Source: Schistocephalus solidus
Taxonomy: Eukaryota; Platyhelminthes; Cestoda; Diphyllobothriidea; Diphyllobothriidae
Length of the DNA stretch: 64,000 bases
Direction: 5' to 3'
Assembly (NCBI GenBank): GCA_017591395.1
Contig: WEDG01005510.1
Span: forward strand, 94,396 to 158,395
Shown here: in pieces, positions 10,945-22,679 of the stretch
Numbering within the stretch: position 1 is the first letter of the stretch
Layout: each line of letters begins with the position of its first letter
The notes under the pieces: generated by a model
What the model was told of the DNA's origin: nothing
Database searches by the model: none
The model's input: only the letters and a program-made list of their open reading frames with translations
Made by a program: the position numbers and the translations under genes

Positions 10945-11020
10945 AGACACCTAAGGTTCGAGCAGGCGCTCTTTGGTTATGAGTGCAACGCTCTAACCAT
11001 TAGGCCACCGGCTCGTTTTC
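10945..11020 (-). repeat. tRNA-derived SINE head
   Basis: On the minus strand the sequence reads GGTGGCCTAATGGTTAGAGC, with a good RNA polymerase III A box (TGGCCTAATGG). About 45 nt later a B-box-like GCTCGAACC follows. Spacing fits a tRNA-type promoter. It lacks the full cloverleaf expected of a functional tRNA gene, so a SINE or tRNA pseudogene is more likely. The 3' body would run toward about 10740. Confidence 0.5.
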
Positions 11021-11310
11021 CTGCCCGTTGCGATCGGGTGTATCAAGTATGGTGGAGGAGACCCCACCGACCGCGTTACGGGACCCGCTAGTCCTCTTGC
11101 GATTTGGTGCGCGATCTAGAACCGCATGTATAGTCTGTTGACAGTACTCCGCTTATGAGAGATTTAGTTATTGCTCGCATTGTGTGGGACGACTTCGGCA
11201 AGTTTCTTTGCTATAAACGTATGTGCTCAATGTTTCGAAGGTGTTTGGTTGGACGAGAACATCCAGAAATGCGAGTTTATTGTCAACTTACTTTTTAGTG
11301 TAAATTTGAT

Positions 11311-11762
11311 GGAAGAGGAGGAGGAGGAGGAGGAAAAGGAGGAGGAAAAGGAGGAGGAAAAGGAGGAGGAAAAGGAGGAGGAAAAGGAGGAGGAAAAGGA
11401 GGAGGAAAAGGAAGAGGAAAAGAAGGAGGAAAAGGAGGAGGAAAAGGAGGAGAAAAAGGAGGAGGAAAAAGAGGAGGAAAAGAAGGAGGAAAAGAAGGAT
11501 GAGAAGGAGGAGGAGAAGGAGGAGGAGAAGGATGAGGAGGAGGACGAGGATGAGGTTGACGAGGATGAGGAGAAGGGGAGGAGGAGGAGGAGGAAGAAGA
11601 AGAAGAAGAGAAGGAGGAGGAGGAGGAGGAGGAGGAGGAGGAGGAGGAGGAGGAGGAGGGAGGAGGAGGAGGAGGAGGAGGAGGAGGAGGGAGGAGGAGG
11701 AGGAGGAGGAGGAGGAGGAGGAGGAGGGAGGAGGAGGAGGAGGAGGAGGAGGAGGAGGAGGA
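11311..11762. repeat. GGAGGAAAA/GGA polypurine microsatellite, about 450 bp
   Basis: The first half is built from a 9-bp unit (AGGAGGAAA, phase arbitrary) with drift. The second half is pure GGA with a few GGGA interruptions. A long Glu/Lys-rich open frame from 11171 covers it, but the frame is forced by the repeat and its N-terminal part has no recognisable domain. Confidence 0.95.
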
Positions 11763-13484
11763 CGGAGGATGTAGTCAAGAGTTTCCATTTAATCACTTTA
11801 ACGACAAAAAATGCGTCGTCCACATATTGTAGTCACAATTTAGGGCTGACTCATGGAAAACACTAGATTCTAGTTTCTGAATTGCTAACTTGACAAGAAA
11901 CACAGATACAGATGGCCCCATTGGAGGTCATTCTATTAGTTAATACGAAAACAAGGGTTTACTGAATTTAAGTAAGGTTTCTGCGGCGACAACCATGTCA
12001 GAGGACCGCCTGTCTTCGTCTTTGCATTGCCTTGCTAAATCTAGCGTTATGGGTGTGAACAAAGAGACGATAGCAGAGTAAACCATTATCTCTTCAGCGG
12101 AAATGTAAAATCTCCGTGCGTTAGGTCTTCCATATCGAAACTGTATAGAGTCCTCAATGGAAATCTAACAATCCCTTTTAAGTGAACGTAGCTGACGAAA
12201 TAGGCATTGGGAAATTTTATGGTAGGATGAACAGATTAAGGATACACCGGTCGCAATGCGGTTTTAAGTTTGTGAACTTTGGGCAGTCAGTGGATCTTGA
12301 GATGGTTGGTTTAGTTTGTCTCGGCAATTTGGCATTATCGTCTGACAGTTGCTTCGCTCCTGTAAGATGTTTCAGCACCCTCTCAATAGATGAAATGGGT
12401 GTCTTAGTATTGCCATAAAACTTTAAATAGTTGGCTACCTTCTAATACTTAGAGCATTTTCATAACAGTATGCTTTGTGAAGAACAACAGTTAAGCCTCT
12501 TTTGTCCGTGCGGAGACGTTTTAATGCCATCTTTGCCTCATGTGATAAAACTGAAAAAAATAATTCCGATCTTTTTAAGGCCCATATAATACTGCTTCAG
12601 ACAATAGACAGTTGAGGCGTGTTGTTTATATGCTGGACTTCAAACTTGCTAATACGTTTAAGTAACTTGAATAGGAAAGATTGTATTTCACTCTCTTGCA
12701 TGCACATTCACTTCTGTTGTGGCACGAACTCTTAGGGATAGATAAACAAGACCTTACTTGAACACTTCTGGTTTATATAAGTTAACTGAGAGACGGTCAT
12801 CCATATTCTATCTAGCATACTCTTCTTTCGTCGTTAGTGGAAACCAGGTACGAACGCACCGCTAGCCTACCTGCTGGCAACCTGCCACGTTCACAGATGG
12901 CGGATATTGGAAAGGCCTTCAGTAATGCTTAGCTGCTAAAATAGCAAGCTCTTGGGTTTCTTTCTACAGATGGAAATCCCTCAGTCCCAAATAATTGACA
13001 GTCGTGACAGCAATAAGGTTTTAGTGCAAAGCGACTCACAATCTTCGTCATCGGTCTGTCGCATTTATAGAAAAAAGCCAGTATGCCCGACGTTACCCGC
13101 CAGAGTCCAGACCGCACTGTCACTGTTAGCCTGCGTCAGACGACAGATAAACTCAGCCCTGCCATGGATAATCTCCATTGAAAACCATTCGAACCACCGC
13201 TGCGCCTTCGGGACGAACCGTTCACGGTCACAGTTGCGTATACCTTGAACAGACATGGCCTGGACCGTTAGGCTCCTTAAACTCGTCAAAAAATGAATAT
13301 GCCAGCTCGGGACTAGGTCCTCGCCACAAGCGTTTTCATGTTCAAACAGCATATTTCACCAGTTTCCGAGGGATAACTGGTAGCTGGTAAGTCGCCTAGC
13401 CAAGTCACGGGGATAGGAACGCCCCGTCCACTTAAAATAGATGGCCTTGCGATAAATTTCAGGAAGCCCAAAAAATTCCCGTGT
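11763..13484. other. No recognisable gene
   Basis: AT-rich spacer. The only repeat noted is a block of about 35 bp near 12100-12140 (TCTCCGTGCGTTAGGTCTTC and following) that recurs at 15375-15410. No exon with convincing splice sites and a known domain was found. Confidence 0.35.
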
Positions 13485-13659
13485 CTTAACGCTAACACTA
13501 ATCCTAACATGAAACTAAACTTTAACCTTAATCTTAACCCTAGCCCTACCCCTAAACATAAACCCTAGTTAACATGAACCCAAATTTTAACCCTTACCAT
13601 AATCCTGACCCTAATCTCAACTCTAACCTTAACCTCACCTTAATCTTACGCCTAATTTC
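13485..13659 (+). repeat. Degenerate interstitial telomere-like repeat
   Basis: About 175 bp of drifting hexamers related to CCCTAA: AACCCTAGCCCTACCCCTAA, AACCCTTACC, TGACCCTAATCTC, CTAACCTTAACC and so on. TTAGGG is the flatworm telomere repeat (established knowledge). The array is old, since few units are exact. Confidence 0.75.
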
Positions 13660-16600
13660 TCCAGAATTTGGCCAAAGTCATCTGTATTGTGGTCGGTTCC
13701 TATTCCCGTGTCCTGTTTAGGCGGCCAAACAAGTCATCCTTACTAAATAAATAGGTAATACTCCCGCGTTCTTATGTGCCATAACAGTTCGATGATGGAG
13801 ACTAGAGGTAGCAGGCTGACGAAGTGCGTGATAACAAAACACTACTAGCTGCCTAAGGTCGTCTGAAGCAAGCTCATTTCATTAGATCCGATAGCTAGGT
13901 AGGGATGTGCTGTGTGATACCAGGACTGGCGATCGCGGGATATGCAATTGTGTGCCCAACCAGCGTTAGGTCAAGGTGATTTCAGGCAAAAATACATTCC
14001 TATAAATACCCGTGCCACGCCAGTTCGCCAAACGATAAGACGAACACCGGATAACAGGGTGGAGGACAAGTTACCTCGCTAAGCTACGGGAAAAGGGTCG
14101 AGCTGCTCAACATGCTGACACCACACTGTCACACATTACGAACTCAGTTTTTCACTTATTCCCCTATTTACCTACCCAGGGGAAAAAAATACCAACTGGA
14201 GACCTGGATGCATTTTTTAGACGAGCATGCACGCGCAGGAGTCTGTGCACGGTCGCGAGAGCCCATTTGCAAGCCCATACGGATAGCGATCGGCCTGGAG
14301 CACGGCAGCTACGGCCAGGTGATAAACTGTCCACCAGCAAGGCTTGACACAAGAAGTGGGCGTGGGGTGGGGTGGGGAACGGTGGTGTTGGACCGAATGC
14401 GGAGGACAGGGCAAGGAGTGGGGGAGGCGAGGGATGATAGGAATTGAGCTGGGAGAGAAGGACTGCAGCGGAAAGATACGGCAAGACGATGAGGAAGTCG
14501 TTACTTCTGTGTGCGCACGCGCGCGCACCGCAGGTGTGGACAGTCATGCTACCGCGGAAGTGGACAATGAACACGAACACACACACACACACACACACAA
14601 GGTCGAACCACCACCACCATCACCACGACCGCAAAGGCTGGACACCGATGTAAGCAGCACGTGTGCGTGTAACGTCAGAATGTGTCCGTCGCTGTTGCAG
14701 TCTGAACCAGTACTTGTTCGAGCGGCGGTTTGGAGAGGCACGAGTGGTATTTAAAGGCAAGACGTCCTTCAGGTAACAGTCGTATACGCGCCCACGCACT
14801 CATGCGAATGATAGGAGCCAGTAAACTCGAAAGGGTATCGATGGAAGGACGGCAGCGGTGACCCACAAAGCCTTAAGACCCCGAGAAAAGGCAGTATGCG
14901 AAGGCTTGACGAAAGTAAACATACACGCTGCCTTCACAGTCATCACTAATCACAAGTCTAAGCCCAAATGAACACCTTCCATCTCAAATGGAGCTTATAT
15001 TTGCAGGAATAGAAGATTTACTTATGGAGCGCACGTGGTTTTCGAATCGATCGACACAGTCCAGCAGTTCTGGGAAAGAGGAACAATGCGAATTAAAATA
15101 CGGCGTGCTTGCTGTTATCTCTTCTCTCCTCCCACTCTTTGTGAAGGTATGCCGGGCATGTAATGGTTTTGCCCGAATTACATACATGCAGTATGGCCTT
15201 CAATATACTAACTGGCTAGGTAGGACTACACTCCGCCAAAACGAGGCTAAACAAATGCCAAGGGCGTCGAGGAAATTCAGTCAATAACCGAATATCGTCC
15301 CACACTTTCCAGTTAACTAGACGCCATAACCCGCCCCTATGACATCTACGCCACGTCTGCCTAAGGCCCATATGTAAGGTCTCCGTGCGTAAGGTCTTCC
15401 ATATCGACATCTCGCTAGTAAATGGATCGAAAATTCACCTTCAATGGGAGTAGAAACTAGCTATTTGCAATCGCTGCGGTCTACGAAATTGATCATACTA
15501 AAACCGACGTTTACACAACGGTAACAGAGAAGTAGGTAGTCGCGTATTCCACGAACAATCGTATCACTGGTTAGGTCACATCTTTTATATGCCAAAATAA
15601 CATCGACAGAGTGCAGTCACATTTGTTGAAATCAAGTCAGCAGGGCGACGTGCAAGAGTATATCGCATCATCCTACTGCTGATTTAGGTTTATGCAAAAA
15701 TCGGCGGCTAGTAGAAACCTTCTCAAACAGAGCAACTTTGGTCTTATATAGACGCATGAAGAGGGGATACACCAACTAGTCCAATGATCGTCTGTCCCTT
15801 GAAGACGTCAACAGTCGCCTGCCATGTCTGTGCATAGATAACTAATTCAGTATGCCTGGTAACAGGTCGATTATAAGAGGATGCATTAGCAGTGAGTTAA
15901 CGAGATTCGAGCGCATATTAAAACAGCTCGATCATTAAAACAGACTGCAGAACTTGACAACAACTCAATCAACTGTAGAGTTGACCTACGGGCCGTTGAG
16001 ACTGTCCGCTACCACCTAAGCAAGAAGGAAACAGTACACGGAAATCGGCCGACAGCATTCATCAGAAGTTCAGCTGAGAGATCTAGTTAAATTTCTGTTG
16101 GATCTTTCGTTTCTACCTCGCAGAATGTTCTAAAGCAAAAACGCGAAACATCATGTAAATACACAATCTTCCTCATAGTTCTCAATGGACGACGCGGAAG
16201 AGGTCTATGATCCATAGTTTAGTCTGCATAATAGTAACTACCCAAACTAAATAAGTAGTGTGAATACCTGTGATTTTACGGCATATGAGTAACCTTGAGG
16301 GCATACTAACCGCTACCGGGGTCGGCACCTAAAAATACGGATGTTGGCCATCTGCATATAAAATATTTGTCACGCGAATAATAAGTTTTACGCTACACGA
16401 CAACTATAGGCCCGATTGGTTAGTAAAGACGAAGAATCCATGAAATAAATTCCTGCGATATCTGGCTGGTTGATTGGCAAACTAGAACGATGAGCAGCCA
16501 ACGGGGATTCCGGCGACTGGTCAACTAGGATCGTCTCGGGGAGAGCGCTTTCTGAACGAAGGAGCTGAGCTATCTCCAAAAGGCACCAGAAACGGTATAC

Positions 16601-17929
16601 GAATCTTAAAAATGATAGGTCTAACACGGGCAGGCAACACGCACGGAAGTTGAACCCGAGCCAAACTTTCATGAAAAGAGAGAGGTGTGAAATCGGCGAC
16701 ATTTACGCTCTTAATGTATGTCGCAAGTTCGTGGAAGGTGGCCAGAAGGAAATGAGTTTGGAGAGCTCCCGAAGGCCCTTGGACACTTCCAGCATAACAA
16801 AATGTCACTAGGTGGCTCGAATTGCATCGAAAGGTCGGGAAATCCATCAGATCCACTCGTTAGGTTAATAAGGTCTCAGATAAGTAGAAGAGTAAACTAT
16901 GGATATTTGCGACAAACAGGAAATGGATCCAGTATACAGATACGACCATTATTACCGTTACGGAGCGGTGATTGAGGCAGGTTGAACTACCCAGGTCAGA
17001 CAAACCTCGGTGAACTTGCTGCATCAGCTAAGCAGGATGTTGCACGGTAAGCAAACTAACCCCTAACAACAACAACTTGTATGTTCCAAAAATCTGAAAA
17101 CGTTAACTTACACCATCCAATGGATATATTCTTGAGAGCAATGACCATCGACAGTTGGAAGAGGTTCGTCTGGGCATGTCATGACGAGGGTCCACAAATA
17201 GTCCTTTGGGAGATTTGACAGGTCCACAAGAGGTTCACGCTTTTAAAATTGAAATATGATTTGACTGAATGCAAAAAAAACTAAGTACATAATTTTGGTG
17301 ACTTGCACGAAGCGAGTTCCTTTTTGTGTTTAATTTTCGAGCTATGCACATACAACTTGGCGTTTGCCACTATCTCTAGTGCATGTTTCTTAGCTCTTCA
17401 CCGTTCGAGCATACTGCTACAAGGTCAGATTGAGCTGGGGGTGATAAGAACGAGTACAAATTTGCAGAGACATATTCAGGAACTATATTGGAAAACTGCA
17501 GTGCTTGAACCCAATGACGGAACATAGTCCGGTTCATTTGCTGTGCTTCTTTAAAAAGAAAATCACCCAATGGTCTGATATTTTTTGAAAACTGGAGCAC
17601 AATTAGGAGAGCAAGGGGCAAGACTGTGCTATTGGGGCTTCAGCGCCGGCAATCGAAACTCGTGGTATGAATACAGCAGATTAGTAATTAGGCAAAGTAT
17701 GATGCGTATTGCAAAGCAAAATATCAACATTTATGGCCGCAAGTGGTCTAATCCTCGCAAATTTTTCTCACTGTCAGCGTTAATCTAGGCTACCGAATCA
17801 GCCAAAACCGAGAGATCAGCGTGGCATTGTAGTTGTCACTTATTGCAATCGAATATTGGTGGCAGTTGAGGGGTAGTGTGGCAGTATATAGCAAGGTGGG
17901 TTGGCAGTTGTGAGAATATCCATCATTAC
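13660..17929. other. Long stretch without a recognised gene; may include introns of the mL38 gene
   Basis: This is downstream of the mL38 exon donor on the minus strand, so part of it may be intron. I looked for the next PEBP-like exon (a WTL..T..DGH pattern) and did not find it. Small features are an (AC)n run at 14577-14599 and the short repeat at 15375-15410. Overlapping frames on both strands near 14110-14750 do not resemble a known protein. Confidence 0.35.
14577..14599. repeat. (AC)n microsatellite
   Basis: About eleven AC units inside GC-rich DNA. Confidence 0.9.
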
Positions 17930-18303
17930 CTTGGCATGTGAGGCAGAAATATGATTCCCGTAGAAGACGGGTTGCACGTTATCAGCTTCCTCATCTTCCA
18001 GACTGAAAAAAACGTGAAGAGGGGTAACCGGAAGGAAGTAGTGAGGGGGGCCAAAAAGGTCCTCGAAGATGCCGTAGTGTTTAGCAGCCATCATTTGTCG
18101 CATCGGCGCGTCCAAGTCCTCATCCGGCTGATGGATTTGTTCAAGAGGCAATTTAAGGAGACGTTTCCGGGCAAGAGATTCCAGGTTCGCTTTTCTCCGT
18201 TTGCGGATAGATTCGAGAGCAATACGCCCACTAGATGATTCGGCCGTGAATCCAATGTTAACGCTATCCACGGCCTTCAAGCCCTCCGCTACGGGCGTAA
18301 TTT
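17930..18303 (-). CDS. Exon of mitochondrial ribosomal protein mL38
   Basis: This exon of about 124 codons encodes the middle part of mL38 (MRPL38), a PEBP-fold protein of the large mitochondrial ribosomal subunit. The translation carries a VNIGF motif, then a basic helix (SIRKRRKANLESLARKR), LPLEQI, then HYGIFEDLFG, LPVTPLHVFF and PVFYGNHISASHAK. Their order and spacing match the IDIG, LYRDLF, VPLHV and VYCGN blocks I know from animal MRPL38. Upstream on the minus strand is a pyrimidine-rich tract ending TTTCTGCAG, with the acceptor AG at 18305-18304. The exon enters with two bases completing a codon. It ends AAG at 17930, followed by donor GTAATG. Beyond the donor the frame becomes nonsense, which supports splicing. 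Flanking exons were not found, consistent with long introns. It is the only host protein-coding sequence I am confident in. Confidence 0.85.
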
Positions 18304-18354
18304 CTGCAGAAAGTAGCAAAAATAAAAACGAGAGGGTTGAAGATGTTGACCGTA

Positions 18355-18379
18355 GGTGGTGGTGGTGGTGGTGGTGGTG
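18355..18379. repeat. (GGT)n microsatellite
   Basis: About eight GGT units, just upstream of the RTE copy 2 leader. A similar GGTGGTGGT run ends the RTE composite at 28975-28987. Confidence 0.9.
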
Positions 18380-18404
18380 ATCATCGTCGTCTTGGTGGCC
18401 ACTC

Positions 18405-19490
18405 TCGATTCAGAAAACTGAGCAGCTCGGACGATGGCCTGATTCCGGGGTGGGAGAGAGAGTGAGGTCGACGGCTCATCGAATTATCCTCCCTATAAAC
18501 AATCTCCTTCGCTTGAAAATATCACGGTGCGCTAAAAGTCGTGGCTTAGAAGGATACCAACTGACGTAATAACTCAGACCACGTGGTCAGCCCAGTGTGT
18601 TTGTGCGGAGTGGCTGACTGGCGGACTGAGAGTCAGGCTGCAATGACTACTACTTAATGTAGCCTTTATGGCTCTCCCGCTCAGCTGGGATCAGAGCCAC
18701 CCCGCACTTGTGCGTCGGCCTGCACACTCTCTCATTTACAGTTTTCTTGGCTCTGTTTTGACGCCGAGCCCAGGTGAGAGAATGGAAGAGAGAGCGAAAT
18801 ATACGCTATGCAAGTCTATTCTCGCTATACTCCAGCGAAAGTTACCGTTCCTGCACCACCCGGCCATGGAGCATACGGTGGACATCATCGAAATCGACGG
18901 TCGAACTGTTGGTTGGGGGAAGTAGGGGGTACTGGTTAGAGGCAGCAGCCCACAGGTAGCATTTGGTCGCCCCATTTGACTCGTGCAGGTGGTGAATGCT
19001 CCTGTTGCCATCTCTAACTGGTACCCAACTCTCGCCTGCGGCTCCTCGAAGCTGCGTTCTTTCCAGCGGACACAGCACGGGCAACCGCCACGACCGGCTG
19101 GCTAAACCAGGTGAGGGTCACCAGTGTTGTGTGCGCCTCCACATCCAGTATGTCTGCCTCCCGAACTTCCCACCTACCCCCACCCCCATCTTCAAAGACC
19201 CACGACGGGTGCTACAGCAAGCCCGCAGGTGGTCCAGGTTAACTCGGGTCACTCTCCCAATAAAAAAACGTAGTCCATAGTGCAGTTCGGCAGCCGTCTG
19301 GGATGTCCGATCAGCCCTATCTAGGGACAGCACAGCTTGCTTCTTTGTGGAAGAAGGGGCTAGAAAAGGTGCCTTAAACAAATGTTAGGTATCACGTCTT
19401 CTGCAGCCGACGGCGGCTCGCATTTCGCAAAATAATCGATCGTAAAACTCAAATAAACACAAATACCCCCGTCCTTATTTTCCGTGCCAT
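18405..19490 (+). repeat. Full 5' region of RTE-type LINE, copy 2
   Basis: This is the most complete leader in the window. It starts near GAGCAGCTCGGACGATGG, runs through the unit shared with 3940-4500, 5165-5700 and 28438-28960, then the part shared with 1025-1650. It ends at GTGAGCCCGCTCACATTAGC. It contains no long open frame. If it carries the internal promoter of the LINE it should lie here, but no promoter motif was recognised. Confidence 0.65.
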
Positions 19491-21515
19491 ACTCCCCGGA
19501 CTGCTCGAGTGAGCCCGCTCACATTAGCAGCCTGGAATGTTCGATCCATTTTAGACAAACCGAGGAGCAAATGACAGAACGGAGGAAAGCGCTAATGGCT
19601 TGGGAACTGGTGCGCTACAAGGTGGACATTGCTGCTCTCAGTGAAACCCGATTCTCTGAACAGGGTGAGCTGGAGTAGGTGCGTGCCGGCTACACCTTCT
19701 TTTGGAACGGCCGCTCAAAGGCAGAACGACTCGACGCTGGTTTCGCCTTTGCCATCCGAAACGACATCGTGGGACGTCTGCTCTGTCTGCCGCAGGGCAT
19801 CAATGATAGCCTGATGAGCCTCCGCCTGCCTCTTCGGTGAGACAAGTTCGCCACCATCATCAGCGCCTACGCTCCCCCAATGACGAGCTCTGATGCGGCG
19901 AAGGACAAATTCTACGCGGACCTGCACGCCCTGCTGGCGACTGTGCCGAAGGTGGACAAGTTAACTGTCCTTGGTGACTTCAACGCCCGCGTCGGGACGT
20001 ACCACGCTGCCTGGCAGGGAGTGCTGGGTCCCCACGATCTCGGTGGCTGTAACGATAACGGCCTCCTTCTACTGTGAACGTGTGCGGAACACCGTCTCCT
20101 GCTGACCAACACCTTCTTCCGCCTTCCGACGCGGGAGAAGGCCACGTGGATGCACCCTCGGTCGCGGCGCTGGCAGCTACTGGACTATGTTCTCGTCCGG
20201 AGGCGAAATCGACAGGACGCGCTTGTAAACAAGGCGATCCGCGATGCCGATGGTTGGACAGATCTTCGCCTCGTCCTCTCTCAGATGAGGCTTCGACTTC
20301 AACCCCGATGAACGCCCCAAGGTAAGCGACCGCCAAGTAAGTTAAATACTCTTTTGTTAAATTGGCCTGCTCATTGTTTTGACTTTAGCAACCAAATAAA
20401 CTAGGAAAGGGAGGACCTGCGTGCTCCCGATGATAACGCCACCGTGGAAACACGATGGTGCCAACTGCGAAATGTCATCCAGTCCACCGCCTTTGAAGTC
20501 CTCGGACGCGCACGCAGGCAACACCAGGATTGGTTTGACGACAATGACGCCGACATCAGCAACCTACTCACGGAGAAGAATCGACTACAATAAACCTTGA
20601 AGCTTCGGACTGACGCTACCAAAGCAGCCTTCTTCAGTAGCCGCCGCCTTATACAACAACGGCTGCGGGAGAGGTAGGCGGCCTGGATGGTCCACAAGGC
20701 TGAGGAAATCCAAAGGTATGAGGACCACAATGAAATGAAAACTTCTTCAAAGCCATCAAGGCCATCTACGGCCACTGCATCAAGGGAACCACACCGCTGC
20801 TCAGCTCTGACGGCCCACTACTTCTGACGACGAAATCCCAAATTCTGAAGCACTAGGCCGAGCACTTAGAAGTGTACTCAATTGTTCATCAGCTATCTCC
20901 GATGCTGCTGGCTTCCCCAAGTCAACACGAACAATGACTTGGATCTCCCGCCTTCCGTAACAGAAACCATCCGGACCGTGTAACAGATTTCTAGCGGGAA
21001 AGAACCGGGACCCGACATAATCCCGCCGGAAGTCTAAAAGCACGGCGGGCCTCGCTGATGGCGGAACTCACAAAAATATTCCAGATGTGGCGCCAAGGAA
21101 AAGTTTCGCAAGATTACAAAGACCACCATTCATCTCTAAAAGCGGAAGGGGGGTCGGCAACTCTGTGCTCAACAAAGCCGGGAAGATCTTTGCCATTATC
21201 CTTCTCAATCGACTAAACGCCACCTAAAGCTGGGACTGCTCCCGGGAAGCCAATGTGACTTCTGACAACTCCGCGGAATAACCGAAATGATTTTTGCCGA
21301 TCTCCAGTTATGAGAGAAGAGCCAGAAGATGCGCGCTCACCTCTGTACAAATTTCGTGGATCCGGCGAAAGCTTTTTACACGATGCATCGCGACGGAGTG
21401 TGGAAAATCATGCATAAATTCGGTTGTCCTGAGCGGTTCACACACATGGTGCTTCAGCTTCATGACGAGATGTTGGCAGGCAATATACGAAACCAACTGG
21501 ATCACCACTGCTAAG
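19491..21515 (+). pseudogene. RTE-type LINE copy 2: endonuclease and partial reverse transcriptase
   Basis: Second decayed copy of the same LINE as 1651-3298, better preserved. The endonuclease (19506-20330) shows [31 protein letters not shown] and a worn WTDLRLVLSQM; in the last motif the catalytic His of TDH is now Leu. The linker at 20400-20790 and the start of RT (GKEPGPDIIPPEV near 20995-21035) follow. The remaining RT blocks are LTSVQIS.. and DPAKAFYTMHRDGVWKIMHK, ending near RFTHMVLQLHDEML (21475). Stops and frameshifts are scattered (for example near 19677, 20075 and 20590). The palm and thumb of RT are missing: at about 21480-21500 the sequence jumps to the C-terminal tail. Confidence 0.8.
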
Positions 21516-22486
21516 GCCAAAATGGTGGCTCACAAGTCACAAGCGCGCCGGATCAAAACCACCAGTGCTCAAGCACTGCCACCATACCCACGCTGGCAAC
21601 GCATATTCCACGCGCTAATCGACCTGTTCGGACATATTCGAACTTAATGCAACAACAATCCCATAACATCAACTTCTGCCACACCTGCATCAAACCCCAT
21701 GACTACGACCACCCCAACCACGCCCCACCGCCCACGATCACCGACACCTTCCTCCCTGCCCCCACCCCTAGCACCGATCACGGCGACGAACAAAACTTGC
21801 CCCACTTACGCCACCTTAGAGGCCATCTCCGACTACCTGTCACCTCCTTTTCCTTCACCTCCTCCATCCCTACCGCCCCCAGTACCAGCGATGGGGACTC
21901 GGTACTAACCTGTCCTCATTGCGATAGCACATTCACTTCACACATCAGTCTGGTCGGTTACTTGCGAATCCATCGCACAGAGACTGGCGAACTAGTGCCC
22001 GGAGCACCAACACACAGCAGAGACCGCCACCCCCAATGACCTAACTGCCCTCGCGCATTCACTCAACGTATGGGCCTGCTCTGTCAGGTGCGCATCCACG
22101 AAAGCGGAATCCACCGCAATGCCAATACATCTAACACACCTTGCGCACCCATCAGCACTTCCCACAGTCCTCCCATGAGCGCAACCACCAGTACCAGCAG
22201 CACAACCACCGCAGAAACAGCACCTCCCGACCTATTCTGTCTTCATTGTCACCGCACATACACATCACGCATCGGCCTGGTCGGTCACTTGCGAATCCAC
22301 CGCACAGAGACCGGCGAACCAGTGCCAAGAGCACCGAAATACACCCGCCGCATACGACTCAACTATCCGCACTGCCCACGCACATTCACGCACCTCATGG
22401 GCCTACTAGGCCACATGCGCCTCCATGACGTAGTTAAGAACGTTCCGAGGGCTTTCCTTAATTTGCAAAAAAGGCAGAGTAGATAA
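21516..22486 (+). pseudogene. C2H2 zinc-finger tail of RTE-type LINE copy 2
   Basis: C-terminal domain of the LINE, after an internal deletion. A Ser/Thr/Pro-rich linker (21700-21900) leads to finger units. CPHC...YLRIH near 21909-21975 has its first His replaced by Tyr. NCPRAFTQRMGLL...VRIH near 22043-22095 lacks its first Cys. CLHCHRTYTSRIGL..HLRIH at 22238-22300 is complete. PHCPRTFTHLMGLLGHMRLH at 22372-22434 has its first Cys replaced by Tyr. A frameshift or stop near 22039 separates the halves. One intact finger remains. It could be mistaken for a host zinc-finger gene, but linker motifs such as HRTETGEPV are shared with copy 1. Confidence 0.75.
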
Positions 22487-22489
22487 TTT

Positions 22490-22655
22490 ATATACTGTTC
22501 GTGTAAAACCGCTTGTAGTGTAACTTACACCTAGCCACTCGTAAATTCGTAAGCCACCACACAAGAATTCAAAAATTCATGCCGCAAGCCGGGATTGAGC
22601 CCGCGACCACGCCCGCGCGCTCGCTAACCATTCGACCACCTCACCACGGAGGCAG
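22490..22655 (-). repeat. tRNA-derived SINE
   Basis: On the minus strand a tRNA-like head of about 70 nt is visible. The A box TGGTCGAATGG is at 22628-22638 and the B box GGCTCAATCCC at 22591-22601, with tRNA-like spacing. A body (about 22490-22580) without tRNA similarity follows. It lies exactly between the end of the RTE copy 2 tail and the start of family F. A dedicated tRNA gene is unlikely because the acceptor arms do not pair convincingly. Confidence 0.6.
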
Positions 22656-22679
22656 GCGCTCTCTCAAATTAATATTCAC

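Noticed and set aside
11171..11866. 231-codon Glu/Lys-rich frame that could pass as a nuclear acidic protein
   Set aside because: The acidic part is the polypurine repeat; the short N-terminal part has no recognisable domain or splice context.
14110..14750. Overlapping ORFs over 100 codons on both strands
   Set aside because: GC-rich unique sequence with no domain, low-complexity AC repeats and no splice or start context.
22070..22486. Candidate host C2H2 zinc-finger gene
   Set aside because: The finger and linker motifs are the C-terminal tail of the RTE LINE, also present at 2928-3298, and two fingers have lost ligands.
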